A stretch of 49,772 bases of DNA, from NCBI GenBank assembly GCA_029747585.1, contig JAPEVF010000129.1:50724-100495 (forward strand), in the 5' to 3' direction. The notes beneath the pieces are model-generated. The model saw only the letters and a list, made by a program, of their open reading frames with translations. It was not told where the DNA came from and searched no databases. Each line of letters opens with the position of its first letter. Positions within the stretch are counted from its first letter, which is position 1. This document shows positions 30,001 through 40,706 of this stretch, in pieces. A program made the position numbers and the translations under genes. This DNA is from Pleurotus djamor (Eukaryota > Basidiomycota > Agaricomycetes > Agaricales > Pleurotaceae).

Positions 30001-32278
30001 ATGGATAACCCACAACATTACCAGCCGCTTTCGCATGCATTGTATCACCAGCCCCAGCAAGGCTCTTCTCAGCCGCCAATATATGCAACAACACACGGAG
30101 GGGGAGGAGGATATCACAGAAGCGGCGCCGGCACCACGTCTCACCCTGGAGGACATGTGACCCGTGAAGAGGAGGAAGAGGAAGAAGACGACGACGACAT
30201 TGCAATGGCAGAAGACTCCCTTCATCACTCCCGAGATCGTGGCCCGCAATCCTCACCGAAACCCAAGGTATCACCAGGGTGTGTTGAAAGGACTTGTTTG
30301 CGAAACAGTCGCTGATCATTTATTACGTCCCAAAAAGATTACGCGCCGCACAAACGCAATCACCGTCTCAGCAGCCCTCGCAAAACGAGCCAGAAAAACG
30401 GCGACCTGGTCGACCGAAAGGCTCTAAAAATCGAAAACCGAGGCCGCCCAACTCGGGCACAAATTCGGGTCCAAGTACACTGCCAGCTACTGCACCTCAA
30501 CCACAAGCACCCCCAGCAACATCGTCAACATCAACATCGCAGCCTCAACCACAACCACAACCGCAACCGCAGCCACAATCACAACCACAAGCATCAACAT
30601 CGATAACGCCGACGCTACAACCGCCACAGACATTACAGTCTCCATCGGCGACGTCAGCGCCACCTGCAATCCCGGAAGTAAATGCGCAGAACCAGCAGTA
30701 CTACGAGTTCCAATGGCGCGTGTTGAATCTGTGCGCGGAGTTTTACGGGGCAGCCGAAGAACTTGTGGTGAGCCGCTGGCCTTGGACGCTGTTTCATTTT
30801 GCGTATCTGACATATCGTATCTGCCTAGAGGGGAACACCACCTCTCGTGGTCGCGCAGTGTTATCAGTCTACCACCGACAAGGTGGACCCACTGGTGATG
30901 CTGACTGACGCGAAGCGCATCTGTGATACTCTGGTATATCGTGTTGTTCCTCTGATAACCTGAATGGCACTGATATCTTCACAGCTCGCCAATCCTTCGC
31001 GACTGATCAGAAACTCGACGCCTCCCCAACTCGCCGCAGTTCCAACTATCTACAATCCTCCGCCACCAATACCCCCCATATCCACTGGACCCCCTACGTC
31101 AACGAATGGAGCTTCTACGTCTCAGCCAGTCGTTACCAACGCTCAATCATTCGTTGTTCCCCTCGGTGCACAGGGAGCTTATCCCCACTCTCAGTACGCT
31201 ATGTATAGCCCGCAGTATCCACCCCTCTATTCCTACCCAACATATCCTCCTGGAACGGCGTATTACGCACCAGCTCCTGGTACCCAGTCCGCTCCAGGTC
31301 AACAACAACCTCCAATGCAACCACAGCCACAACCGCAACTGCAACCGCTCCAACCGCAGCCACAACATGCTCTTCAGGCCCCCACCCCGTCACACGCGCC
31401 ACCCGTCAGCCAATCTGTAACGCCTTCGGTCACTCCGGCTGCTACGACGCCTACGGCGACTATGCCGTCCTCGGTACCTTCAGCAATGTCCGGACCATCA
31501 ACGTCTACCTCGTCGCAATGGTCGGACGATGAGGTTGATAAATTGCGAAGGCTCTTTGAGGACAGTCGTCGAAGTAGCAGCGCGAGTAGTATTGATTGGG
31601 ATGGCATTGCACGGCAGATGAATGGAGGGCGGTCCCTGTTGGTTTCTCGTTGCTTTCTTTCCATCGCGTTCTCTTTACTGACTGAATTCTGATTCTTACT
31701 TAGGACACAAATCCAACAAAAAGCTAAAGCACTTGGGCTGAAAGAAAATAATCGGGGGGTCAAGCGACGCCGAGATACTGAAGCCATGGATGTCTCCTCC
31801 ATGCCCCCTACCCCTCGCTCAGCCAGTACAAATATCATCCCAGATCTCCCGTCGACTGCGTCCCCTGCACCCAGTCACACGACGATAACTCCAACCGCGT
31901 CTCCAGCAATCCAAAANTCGCCCACGTCCACCGCCACAGCCGCAAATTCCCTCTAAAATGCATTCCTCTTCAACACCATCCCACCACATCCCTCCACTTC
32001 CACCACAACGAGCTTCGACGACACCGAGCTCCATGCCTGCGAGTCTGCCATACCCCATGCCTCATGTTGCATCCAGTTCCGCACCGCTCATTTCGACGAG
32101 CAGTCCGACTGTGGAAGAACAGCAGAGGATAGAGCAGCAGAGGATGAGCTATTATCGACCGCAGAGGCCTGGGGAACAAAAAGCGCCTGGTGCGCATCAT
32201 CTTCCCCCGCCTCATCAGTCGCAGCATCCATACCTTTATCAACCAAATGGAAATTCTTCGCGCATGAAAGACAAATGA
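30001..32278 (+). CDS. AT-hook and SANT/Myb-like nuclear protein
   Basis: Five exons: 30001-30278, 30338-30767, 30829-30933, 30985-31631 and 31704 onward. The head has His/Gly-rich and acidic (EEEEEEEDDDD) tracts. An AT-hook (KRRPGRPKGSKNRKPR) predicts binding to the DNA minor groove. Long Gln-Pro repeats follow, then a helical segment EFQWRVLNLCAEFYGAAEEL joined to VVAQCYQSTTDKVDPLVMLT. A SANT/Myb-like unit lies near the end: WSDDEVDKLRRLFEDSR, IDWDGIARQMNGG-R, TQIQQKAKALG. A frame break sits at the N at 31917. As read, the frame stops at 31954-31956; without that base it runs on to 32276-32278 with more Pro/His/Ser-rich sequence. Likely a transcription or chromatin regulator. I do not recognise a named ortholog. 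Confidence 0.84.
30541..30590 (+). repeat. Gln-Pro coding microsatellite
   Basis: Imperfect CAACCACAACCG-type hexamer array encoding alternating Pro and Gln. A second weaker array lies at about 31317-31372 in the same gene. Confidence 0.85.
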
Positions 32279-32919
32279 ATGGGGTGTAGGCTCCTTTCGT
32301 CAACGAACATGATGACGACGCTGTTGTCGTTGTTGTGCTGTACGCTATACGCTACTCTTGTTTCACCACCGTTGTACGTTTCTATTCCATCCTCTCGACG
32401 CATCCTCCACGCTGTCGGCTTTTTTCTTCTCTCCGTCATTTGTGTGTACTCACGATATAGACTTTTATGACCCGCTTCGTCGTTGTGCAATGTCTGTGCC
32501 CATGCCCGCTCCGGAATACCACCTTGATATCATCATATACCAATACCGACGACTTGCTTCTCTTTTCTCATCTCTGCCCTTCGACATTATACTTTTACTC
32601 TCTGTTTTACTCTGTCTTCNGCAGGGCNTCTTATATATTATCAGCACCGCTTATATTGTATCGCTTTGCTCTTCTTCTGGAGACTCACTGGGTCTGGCGT
32701 GGTACTAGTATGCTTGTATGTATCCCTCTGCCCTTGCATCGTGGATCCTTCTTTCACCTTCATCCCTTCGAGATCCTAGTGTTTGCGTCGGCTGTTCCAG
32801 TCGATTGTAGAGTACACCGACTGTCGTAGGTATCAACGTAGAATGAGCGGCAGGGGTAAAGAATGTGGGCCAGAAAGCGACTGGCAATAGTGAATGATGA
32901 AAGACGAGGCACCGAGTTT
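32279..32919. other. Intergenic region between convergent genes
   Basis: 3' flanks of the AT-hook gene and the kinase, which point at each other. Pyrimidine-rich on the plus strand, with Ns at about 32620 and 32628. No gene seen. Confidence 0.6.
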
Positions 32920-34850
32920 TCAGACAGCTTGGCGAGCGAGGGGAGTGGGGAGCGAGGGGACCGGGGGGACAGCATTGGCTTTCTGGTGTTTCGGACGAAC
33001 GAGCTTGGAGAAGAAACTTCTCAAATGGTGGAAGGATTTAGGCGACGATGCAGCATCTGAAGCAGCCGCGACTTCGACATGGGGAGGGAGGATGGAAGTT
33101 GGTGGGGTTGGTAATGGTGTATTTGGTGGCGAGATGGAATGAGAATTGGAGAGGGCAGATGGGTAACGCGTCGATCGCGTCGCATTCGATGGAGCACGTC
33201 GTATGGATGGTTGAGAAGGAAGGTGAGGCCGGGTTGTTTCCGACTGTTGGCAGAGAGAAGGCTGTGATAGGCAGCGAGGTGGTGGGCGTTTCGACTGTGA
33301 TTTAGAGCGCGAGGGGTCAGAACCCACTCGTCGTCTGTACTTGCTCTTCTCTGCAAGCTCCCCAAGAGCAGCTCGGACACCAGGGGATTCATAGCGGAAA
33401 GAGGGAGCCGGGTCATTCTGGCGGGCATATGGGATTCCCGGTACGAAGGGGGCAAAAGGTGCCCTTGATGGAGCAGTGCCAGACGAGAGAGGGATGCGAG
33501 GCGCGGTGAATTGTCTTGACTTGATCCTCTGCCAGTCACTGCGGCACACAGAATCAGTTTCAGGTGAAGGCTATGATTTGGGAGGGTACTCACATTCCGG
33601 CGAAATAAGGGTGTTGCTCAATTGCCTGAGGTAGTATTCTGTCATCGGCGTCCTTCGCGAGCATCTGGCGGACCAATCAATACCTCAAAGAGAGAGTATG
33701 AGTAAACGGAAGACTTACTCGTCGCAAGAGATCGCAAGCCAATGGGTCGACGCGACACTGCGCGTCGAAAGTCAAAGGCGCGTTCAAGACTTTGGTGCCA
33801 ACTTCAATGGGGTTACGTCCAGGGAAAGGTAGCTACATGACGAGGAAGTAATTAGCCTAGCAAACGATGCGGGCTTAAGAGCGAGAAACGTACAGTTCCA
33901 AAGCACAGTTCATAAAAAGTGACACCAAGCGCCCAGTAGTCGGCGTTGGTTGTATAAGGTTGTTGACGGTAAACCTCCGGTGCCATATACTGAGGAGTTC
34001 CACACGTCTTGGTGGAGTGGATGAGGGAGCCGTTCGGGGCACGGTAAGGAGTAGAGAGACCAAAGTCAGCGAGGACGACGCGGCCATCCTTGTCGAATAG
34101 AATGTTGGCGGGCTTGATGTCGCGGTGAATAAGACCAGCTGCGTGCAATGATTGCACGGCGACAATCTAGGGAGTCAAGCATGAGTGAAGTGATCGCAGA
34201 CAAAATTGTCCAAAGAGTGCTTACCAGTTGCGCCATATAGGATTTGACGCGAGATGGATCGATGCAACCTCTTGGCCACCTCCTCATCTCGCCTTCGAGA
34301 TCACCGCCAGGGAGGAAAGGCTATTTCATGACATGAACGCCATCAGCCACTTGTCCAGACGGCTATTAGGGGTATTCGAAGCACTGACCATCACCATGTA
34401 GTAGTTTTGGGAATCGTGGAAGGAGGCATCAAGCCCCACTAGCCACTTGTTGCCACCGAAGGTAACCATGGTGCGTTGTTCTTCAAGTATTATACCGTGC
34501 ATCTCTGGGCACGACAGCTTGGATTTCTTCACGGTCTTCAGCGCGTGGAGTGTGCCTCGAACGCGCTCCTCAACGAGATAGACGGTACCGAAAGCTCCGG
34601 CGCCAAGGGGGTACTTGATATCGTAAAGGTCGANGGGGGGAAGGGGCCTTGCGCGGACCCTTGGAGGAATAGGGGTGTTGCACGGCTCGTTGGTTCGTCG
34701 CGTCTCTCAAAGGTGTCTGTGGGCAAGTGATTAGAGCTGGGTGATGCTCAACGTGAAAAACATGCATACCTGACGCGCAGACTTTGTCGACTTGCTGTGC
34801 TGGAGCTTCTGCTGAGGGAAAGGGTAGTTGGCGTTCATCGAGGCTTGCAT
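32920..34850 (-). CDS. Serine/threonine protein kinase (AGC-like)
   Basis: Exon 1 (34770-34850) encodes MQASMNANYPFPQQKLQ. Exon 2 (34389-34716) has the glycine loop YPLGAGAFGTVYLVEE and the ATP-binding Lys in LHALKTVKKSKL. Exon 3 gives PFLPGGDLEGEMRR. Exon 4 carries the catalytic loop LIHRDIKPANILFDK, DFGLSTPYR, the activation segment TCGTPQYMAPEVY, and NADYWALGVTFYELCFGT. Then come PFPGRNPIEVGTK and RMLAKDADDRI. The C-terminal 200 residues are Ser/Pro/Arg-rich and disordered, ending PTPLARQAV. Architecture and GGDL resemble AGC kinases of the STK32/YANK type; CAMK-like cannot be ruled out. The frame between exon 2 head and glycine loop is broken only by an N at 34634; without it the text reads APSPLDLYDIKYPLGAG. 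Confidence 0.93.
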
Positions 34851-35721
34851 AGTAGGTTGATGGGTTGAGTCTTCGAGAAGTCGATGGCGGAGATGTTGCT
34901 GGGTGGTGGAAGTGGTAGCAGATCAAGAGGTGAAGAAAGGAGGTATCGAGCAAGCCTCATCCTTATACCCATCGTCGCGGCAATGTCATTTTAAAGTCGA
35001 CCAGCTATGCCGCGAGTTGAACTCTTCTGCGTTACCATCGACTCCTATCGTCTAGGGAATGTCAGCCACTAAGCATCTCAGCCCCAGCAGTATCTTCGAG
35101 ATTTATACGCGGGTAGAAGCGCATCAGAGCGTGTTCCAGCGTCATCATCGCGTAGAGATGCTGGAAAACGCGTTGATTGAATTCGCAAGCTCAACAACAC
35201 CCCTATAGCATAGGAGATATACATAGGATCCAGAGTAGTCAGCTATTTCGCCAGTGACGGAAGCAAGTCATAGCAGTGGTACGCACGGATGCAGGTCGTG
35301 TCATTGAGTATACATCCGACTGGTTTAGCTACACATCCCAATGTAGGGTTCTGACACGACTGCGTCATGCTGGCAACTAGCCGTCGTCGTTGCCGCCTGA
35401 CTGTGCTAGTGAAATCTGATGTGGACTTCAGAGCGGCTTCAGAGTTGCCTTCAGTTCACGAGCATGCCAATATACGCTACGTTGAGCTTTGTATATTTTG
35501 TGACTCCGGAGGTGATACGTTTCTTCTGGATTAACGACGAGCAGTCCAATCGAGAATGCTACGGATAAAGAGCAACTTGAATCGCGTTCTGCGTGAGTTC
35601 CATCGTCGCTGGGGTCTGCTCTAGGTCGTATGTGTACGGACGCCAACGGTCTGAGTGAGATTGTGGGTGAAGGACACCAAGAGCGTCGTTGGGCGCTTCA
35701 CCCCATTCTCCGGCCTTTTGG
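34851..35721. other. Divergent promoter region, kinase and EMC4
   Basis: About 870 bases between the minus-strand kinase and plus-strand EMC4. Presumed promoters of both. No gene recognised. Confidence 0.55.
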
Positions 35722-36441
35722 ATGTTACGACCATTCGAATACTCGGGCCTCGAGTCAAACTCAAAGTCAGCCCCCGTCTTTCCTCTGCACTATCACCATC
35801 TCACTGACCTCCTCGTACTGCTAGATGGAAATCTCTGCCTCCCCCACCTGGATACTCGAAATCCTCACCGGCCACACCGAAGGCGTCCTCAACGTCTAAA
35901 GCGAAATCTGCGACCGCTTCAGCCTCGTCGGATTCGTATAACAAACTGAAGGAGAAACGGGCATGGGACCTGGCAACTTCACCAGCGAAATCTCTGCCAA
36001 TGCAGGCGTTCATGTTGTACATGTCTGGCGGAGGAGTGCAGATATTCAGCATGGGCATTGTCTTCATGTTGCTGTTGACACCGTTCAAGAACTTTGCTGG
36101 GATGAATCAGGGTGAGTCTCACTGCACTATGAGCTCGTTGAATTTCGCTGAGAATGAGATTATTTACGCCTAGCCTTTGCACCGTTTGCGCCATCAACTT
36201 CCCCCACGGAAGCCAAATCATGGACATCCCTGCCTCTCCAGAAAGCTGTCTATCTGTTCTGTAACATGCTAACGCTCGGCGTTGGACTCTGGAAGTGTAG
36301 ATCAATGGGCTTGCTGCCGACTGGGACAGGCGACTGGTTGGCGTTTGAGACACGCGGTTTGGTGAGTCTCTCAGATATTTCCTTCCTTCAAGTGTTGCTA
36401 ATCGTGTGACGCCGCAGGCCCCGGAAATTGCTCTCATATAA
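35722..36441 (+). CDS. EMC4: ER membrane protein complex subunit 4
   Basis: EMC4 is a subunit of the ER membrane insertase that helps insert tail-anchored and multi-pass proteins. Exons 35722-35753, 35825-36111, 36174-36361 and 36418-36441 make 176 residues in frame, about the usual family length. The first exon is inferred: MLRPFEYSGLE joined to WKSLPPPPGYSKSS. Then come a Ser/Ala/Lys-rich linker and the conserved core KSLPMQAFMLYMSGGGVQIF, a first membrane helix (SMGIVFMLLLTPFKNF), LQKAVYLFCNMLTLGVGLWK and the hallmark SMGLLPTGTGDWLAFETRG. The end is APEIALI. The core is unmistakable (DUF1077); the start could also lie 33 nt upstream in the same frame. Confidence 0.92.
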
Positions 36442-36937
36442 TAGAATCTCATTCCACTTGTATTGCCTTGTAGGCTTGACTTGGACGGCGGTGACGGGAA
36501 ATCCGATTCAATTGATGAGGCTCGAAGGTCGGAAGCTCTTGGGACAGATTCGCGAATGTTTCCTTTGAGATACCCGATTCATCACTCCAGTACAGTGCAT
36601 ATCACTTCGAATTCCTCGGATTTCCCTTGACATCCTTCTTTCCAACTTCTGAGCTGCTTTTGCTTTTTCTATCCCCGTGTCAGACTCCAAATGCTACGGT
36701 CGTTTCAAGAATCAAGACTACTAGTTGCGGGTATGTCAGGACGGGTTTCTCACTTTCAGGGCTCTCGCCGGAGGCAATTACCACAGCCTCAATATGTTCG
36801 GATTCAAACATTGAACTTGCGTTAGACCGTTTACCCTTCCCATCGTTCCCCAGACTTCACTGTGCATACCAGTGAGCAATTCTTCTAATACCGCCTTTGT
36901 TCGTGTATGGCTCACCGTTGGTCCAACCAGATACCAA
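36442..36937. other. Spacer between EMC4 and F-box gene 1
   Basis: About 500 bases; 3' flank of EMC4 and promoter of the F-box gene. No motif recognised. Confidence 0.55.
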
Positions 36938-38410
36938 ATGCAGAGCCCGTTTTTCGAGTTGAGCTTCGAATTGCTTGAGCAAATCATCGCCTATCTGGAC
37001 GTGGAAGGCCACCTCACCCTATGCCTGCTTTCACGCCAGGTCCACCAATATCTCCTGCCTGGCTTCCTCCGTAGATGGGACGTCCGACTTTCTTCAGATT
37101 TAACCACTCTGGAGGCCCTTTCGTTCCATACGAACATCGACATAGAAAATGCCATCTTGAAGCTCGTCAGCGCCTCGCCATGTATCAAAAACATTGGTCA
37201 TCTAGAATGTATATTCCACCCACACGAGTCACGAATCCTATGGCAATTCGCCAACATCCTCAGTGTACTTCGGAAAGTCCAGTCAATTGAATCGGTCACC
37301 TTGGATTTTTCAAAGTTCGACTCCGAATGGGCTCTTCACGCCTCCTCCTCCCCCCAAGCCATTCGACACCGCCAGACGTGGAGCGACCTCTTTTTCCATA
37401 TGATGAAGGCTTTGGTGGATAAACCGTTCTGCAAGCTCACCGTTATTGGACGAAACCCGGCATTATGGTTTATTCCACATCCGTTTCGGTATCAATATGT
37501 CCCTTCCAATGGACTCGTCCATGGTGTACGTCAGGCCGACCTGGTCCAAAGAGGGATCTGGACCATCCGTTGTGGGGTCGCCCGACTTGTATCGCTGTCC
37601 ACCTCCCAACCACATACATCGCTTGGCAACGTTGATCTCAGTTGCATCACTTGCCTTACCCTCAGAGACTGTAATCTTGATATCCAAGAGTGGGAAGCAA
37701 TGGCATGGGGCCTCACCTTTCCCTCACTTCGGGAAGTCCGCACGAAAATGGGCCTGTCTTTGACCATGAATACATTACGCCACCTCCTCAAATTCCTCAA
37801 AAGGCATCCTTCCATAACCCTCTTACACCTCCACGAATATTGTATATGGCCCACCAGTACCTTCAGATCGCGTGGGTTCCTCCCGAAGCTGAAATCCCTT
37901 CACGCCCCAATATCCTTGGTATACGCGTTTTTCGGCGACAAATTCATCAAGGCCAACGTGAAACTCACCGACCTTGAGCTCGTCTACTACCCTTATGATG
38001 ACTTTGAATGGTCGGAATTATTCGATTGGGTCGACGGTCTTCCCCAGACGCTTCAAGGTGTCCCAACCACGATGGAAGTTAGACTAGACGCGTCTTGGTT
38101 GATCTCATCGGTCCCGCCCCCATCCAACCACAACGCCGTCGTCTCCTTGTCCAGATTGGATGTTGACTTCAACCTCGCTGACGGGTTTCCTGCCGGCGTT
38201 GGTGGGTATCCCTCTATAGCTGATTTCTGGTGGCAAGTTCAAGCATGGTTGATGCATTTCCCCGACCTCAAATGGTTATGCATCCGTCGGCTGTGTGGAC
38301 CCCGCGCACGTCATGCCGAACTCGTTGAGGCCATATTCACTTGTGGCACGATGACCTCGCTTCGAAAGATTGACATAAACGATCGCGTGTATCTGCGCGG
38401 AATACTCTAG
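36938..38410 (+). CDS. F-box-like protein 1
   Basis: Single-exon gene of 490 residues from MQSPFFELSFELLEQIIAYL. The N-terminal 45 residues form an F-box-like motif (LSFELLEQIIAYLDVEGHLT, LCLLSRQVHQYLLPGFLRRW), which in family members binds SKP1 in SCF ubiquitin ligases. The rest contains scattered leucine-rich-like strands (TCLTLRDCNLDIQEWEAMAW, SITLLHLHEYCIW, PKLKSLHAPISLVYAFF). An ATG at 36872 would add 22 residues, but the F-box normally sits at the very N-terminus. SITLLHLHEY and LKSLHAPISL recur in the minus-strand gene at 40707, so the two are paralogs. Target unknown. Confidence 0.85.
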   Translation: MQSPFFELSFELLEQIIAYLDVEGHLTLCLLSRQVHQYLLPGFLRRWDVRLSSDLTTLEALSFHTNIDIENAILKLVSASPCIKNIGHLECIFHPHESRILWQFANILSVLRKVQSIESVTLDFSKFDSEWALHASSSPQAIRHRQTWSDLFFHMMKALVDKPFCKLTVIGRNPALWFIPHPFRYQYVPSNGLVHGVRQADLVQRGIWTIRCGVARLVSLSTSQPHTSLGNVDLSCITCLTLRDCNLDIQEWEAMAWGLTFPSLREVRTKMGLSLTMNTLRHLLKFLKRHPSITLLHLHEYCIWPTSTFRSRGFLPKLKSLHAPISLVYAFFGDKFIKANVKLTDLELVYYPYDDFEWSELFDWVDGLPQTLQGVPTTMEVRLDASWLISSVPPPSNHNAVVSLSRLDVDFNLADGFPAGVGGYPSIADFWWQVQAWLMHFPDLKWLCIRRLCGPRARHAELVEAIFTCGTMTSLRKIDINDRVYLRGIL

Positions 38411-38659
38411 TGGACACCCGTCACTAGTCATGTATCGCCCTAACCTTGCCTGCGAGACTTGTGTGCCCGACCCAGGCGCGACCACTTCTGATTTCGGCGC
38501 CTACGGTGTCCCGACTACACTAGATGACGGGGAGCACAACATTTTGGTCCCTAATCAACCCCTCTAACGACCATTGACGACTTCACAAATACTCCTAAAC
38601 CTCTCAATCATCCTTCTCTCATCCTCCCTATCGAATCCATTTCACCTCTACTTAGTAAC
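38411..38659. other. Spacer between F-box gene 1 and protease-like gene
   Basis: Short spacer with no recognisable feature. Confidence 0.5.
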
Positions 38660-40352
38660 ATGGACTCCCAACCCACTATTCAGTTTCCCTCTATCTCTCC
38701 ACACGAAGCTCCATGCTACTACCTTGGAGTATGTTCGTCCCCTCCAACGCTCCTATATCGTTCAGACTGGTCAACGAAGCCCTGGGTTCAACCAAAACTA
38801 GGGGAGTGGCCAACACTCAAGAGGATCATCGGTGTCTACAATCACAAGCTTGTTGACGTCTGGGAGTTCGATGTGGCGCCTCAAATTGTGCTTTTCCTAA
38901 AAAATCGGGGTGTAGCGTGGACGTCAGTGGACGTTTGTCGTTTTATAACTCAGGACAAGGACCATATTCGTAGCAAGGACATCAAGGGCCCCGTCGTACT
39001 ATGGGTTGGCATTCATCCCACCCGCGGTAATACGACGGACCGTGCTCAAAAGATATGCCAGTCCGGTGATGATATTATGAACCTTCTGCATTCCTTCGCC
39101 ATCCTCGATGTCAATGTTGAATTCAGAGAGTCCACAGTTGTCCGCCAAAAAGGGGCATCACTCCTCCCCGCATCCTTCCTCCCCAGTCACCCCACTGTAA
39201 ATCTCCGTATTCCTCTGACACCCAGCCTTGGACTTGGAATTGCTGTTTCCGACAAGAACGCCTCGTGGTCCGAGGGCACAGCGGCCATGTATGTAGCTGA
39301 AGGAGGTCCAATTAAAGTGATCTTGGGTTTGACTTGCCGTCATGTCTTACTGGACGAGCACGCTTACCCAAGCCAGCCATCCTCGCCCGATAGCACTTTC
39401 GTGGAAACGTTTGTCTACTAGGCCCTAGCGCTTTCGACCAACTCTTGAGGAAAATTCAACATGACATCCATACGAACACAATTGCGGAATCTCTCGGCCA
39501 GGAAGCCATGGCTCACCTCCATGCCACCTTGCGCCAGAATCCAGGCGTCGACGCAGTTGCGCAACAGTTGCTTAAAGCTCACCAAGATCTCGAAGAAGTT
39601 CCCGCCGCCAGACAAATACTTCGGCGGTTCCTTGTAGACGTCAACAAGGATTGGGCCAAGCCTGAGCAGCGGGTCATTGGTCACGTTCGCGATGCCCCCA
39701 AGATCGCTCATAACAATGATGGATACATGGATGACTGGGGTGTTTACGAGATTGACCAAGACAGAATGACAGATGCCTTCAAAGGCAATGTCATAGATCT
39801 TGGTATGATCCTATTCAATGTAATACCTTGAGGAACCACTAATATTCCTTAGGTACAAAAATTGACGCTGTGCGCTTCATTATGACTATGGACGCTGAAG
39901 GAAATTCTGGATTCCAATATCCTTTCGATCGGTTGCTCCGCCTCCAGAACATCATACCGAAGGAACTCCTCCTCAAGCCCACGAAGCTCGACGACAATAC
40001 GGTTCCCCTCGACTCGCATTTTGTCATCAAGAGAGGCGCTGCAACTGGGCTCACCATCGGACGTGCCTCAGGCATTCTCTCGATTGTGCACGACGAAGAT
40101 ACCAACACGGAATCGTACGAGTGGCCGATCTTCAACTATGATGGCGACAGCCCCTTCTGCGCTCCTGGCGACTCCGGCTCCATCATTGTTGACGGGAAAG
40201 GTCAAATTGGTGGGATGCTCACCACTAGTGTACGCAGAGATGGATCGACGTCCGCATCTTTCATTACATACGCGACACCCATGTATCGGATTTGGGAAGA
40301 AGTTCGAAAGGTGTTCCCAAATGCCCACCTGTCCCCTACTGTCAGTGTTTAG
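38660..40352 (+). CDS. Trypsin-like serine protease-family protein with a frame break
   Basis: The N-terminal 180 residues (EAPCYYLGVCSSPP to VEFRESTVV) have no family I know. A chymotrypsin-fold-like region then shows the three expected catalytic contexts: His in GLTCRHVLLDEH (near residue 228), Asp in NNDGYMDDWGVYEID and Ser in APGDSGSIIVDGKG. Further support is LGIAV-type strand sequence and VIKRGAATGLTIGRASGILS. An intron at 39803-39852 joins IDLG to TKIDAVRF. The frame breaks near 39405-39421. As read, it stops at TAG 39419-39421; one more base in the AAA run at 39405-39407 would continue as VCLLGPSAFDQLL. Either assembly error or real lesion. No signal peptide, so probably intracellular. 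Confidence 0.75.
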
Positions 40353-40706
40353 CGGTTTCTGGCGTTGCATACAACTTGTATTTCCCCTGTACTTCTCACT
40401 TTACTCTCTACGCTTCGCCAGTTTGACTCATTTGTCCCGTTCCCTTTCAAAACATCTTCATTTCAAGCTTCGGTCACTACAAGTATGACTACTCCGGATC
40501 CTTGACCATGAATACCTGTGTCCGATGCGATTCAACCGACAATCGTTTTACACGGTGCCAATGGGCAAGCATGGGGACGCCGCCGCCAGTCTCAAGATGC
40601 TCAGGGTTTCGCTAATCGAGAAGGACTGCTACGGGTCACAAGGGGGCATAAATTTTGGTTCGGGGTTTACAGTAAGATGACCTTCGACACCATAAATCTG
40701 GGGGTA
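40353..40706. other. Convergent 3' flanks
   Basis: Between the protease-like gene and the minus-strand F-box gene 2. Nothing recognised. Confidence 0.55.
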
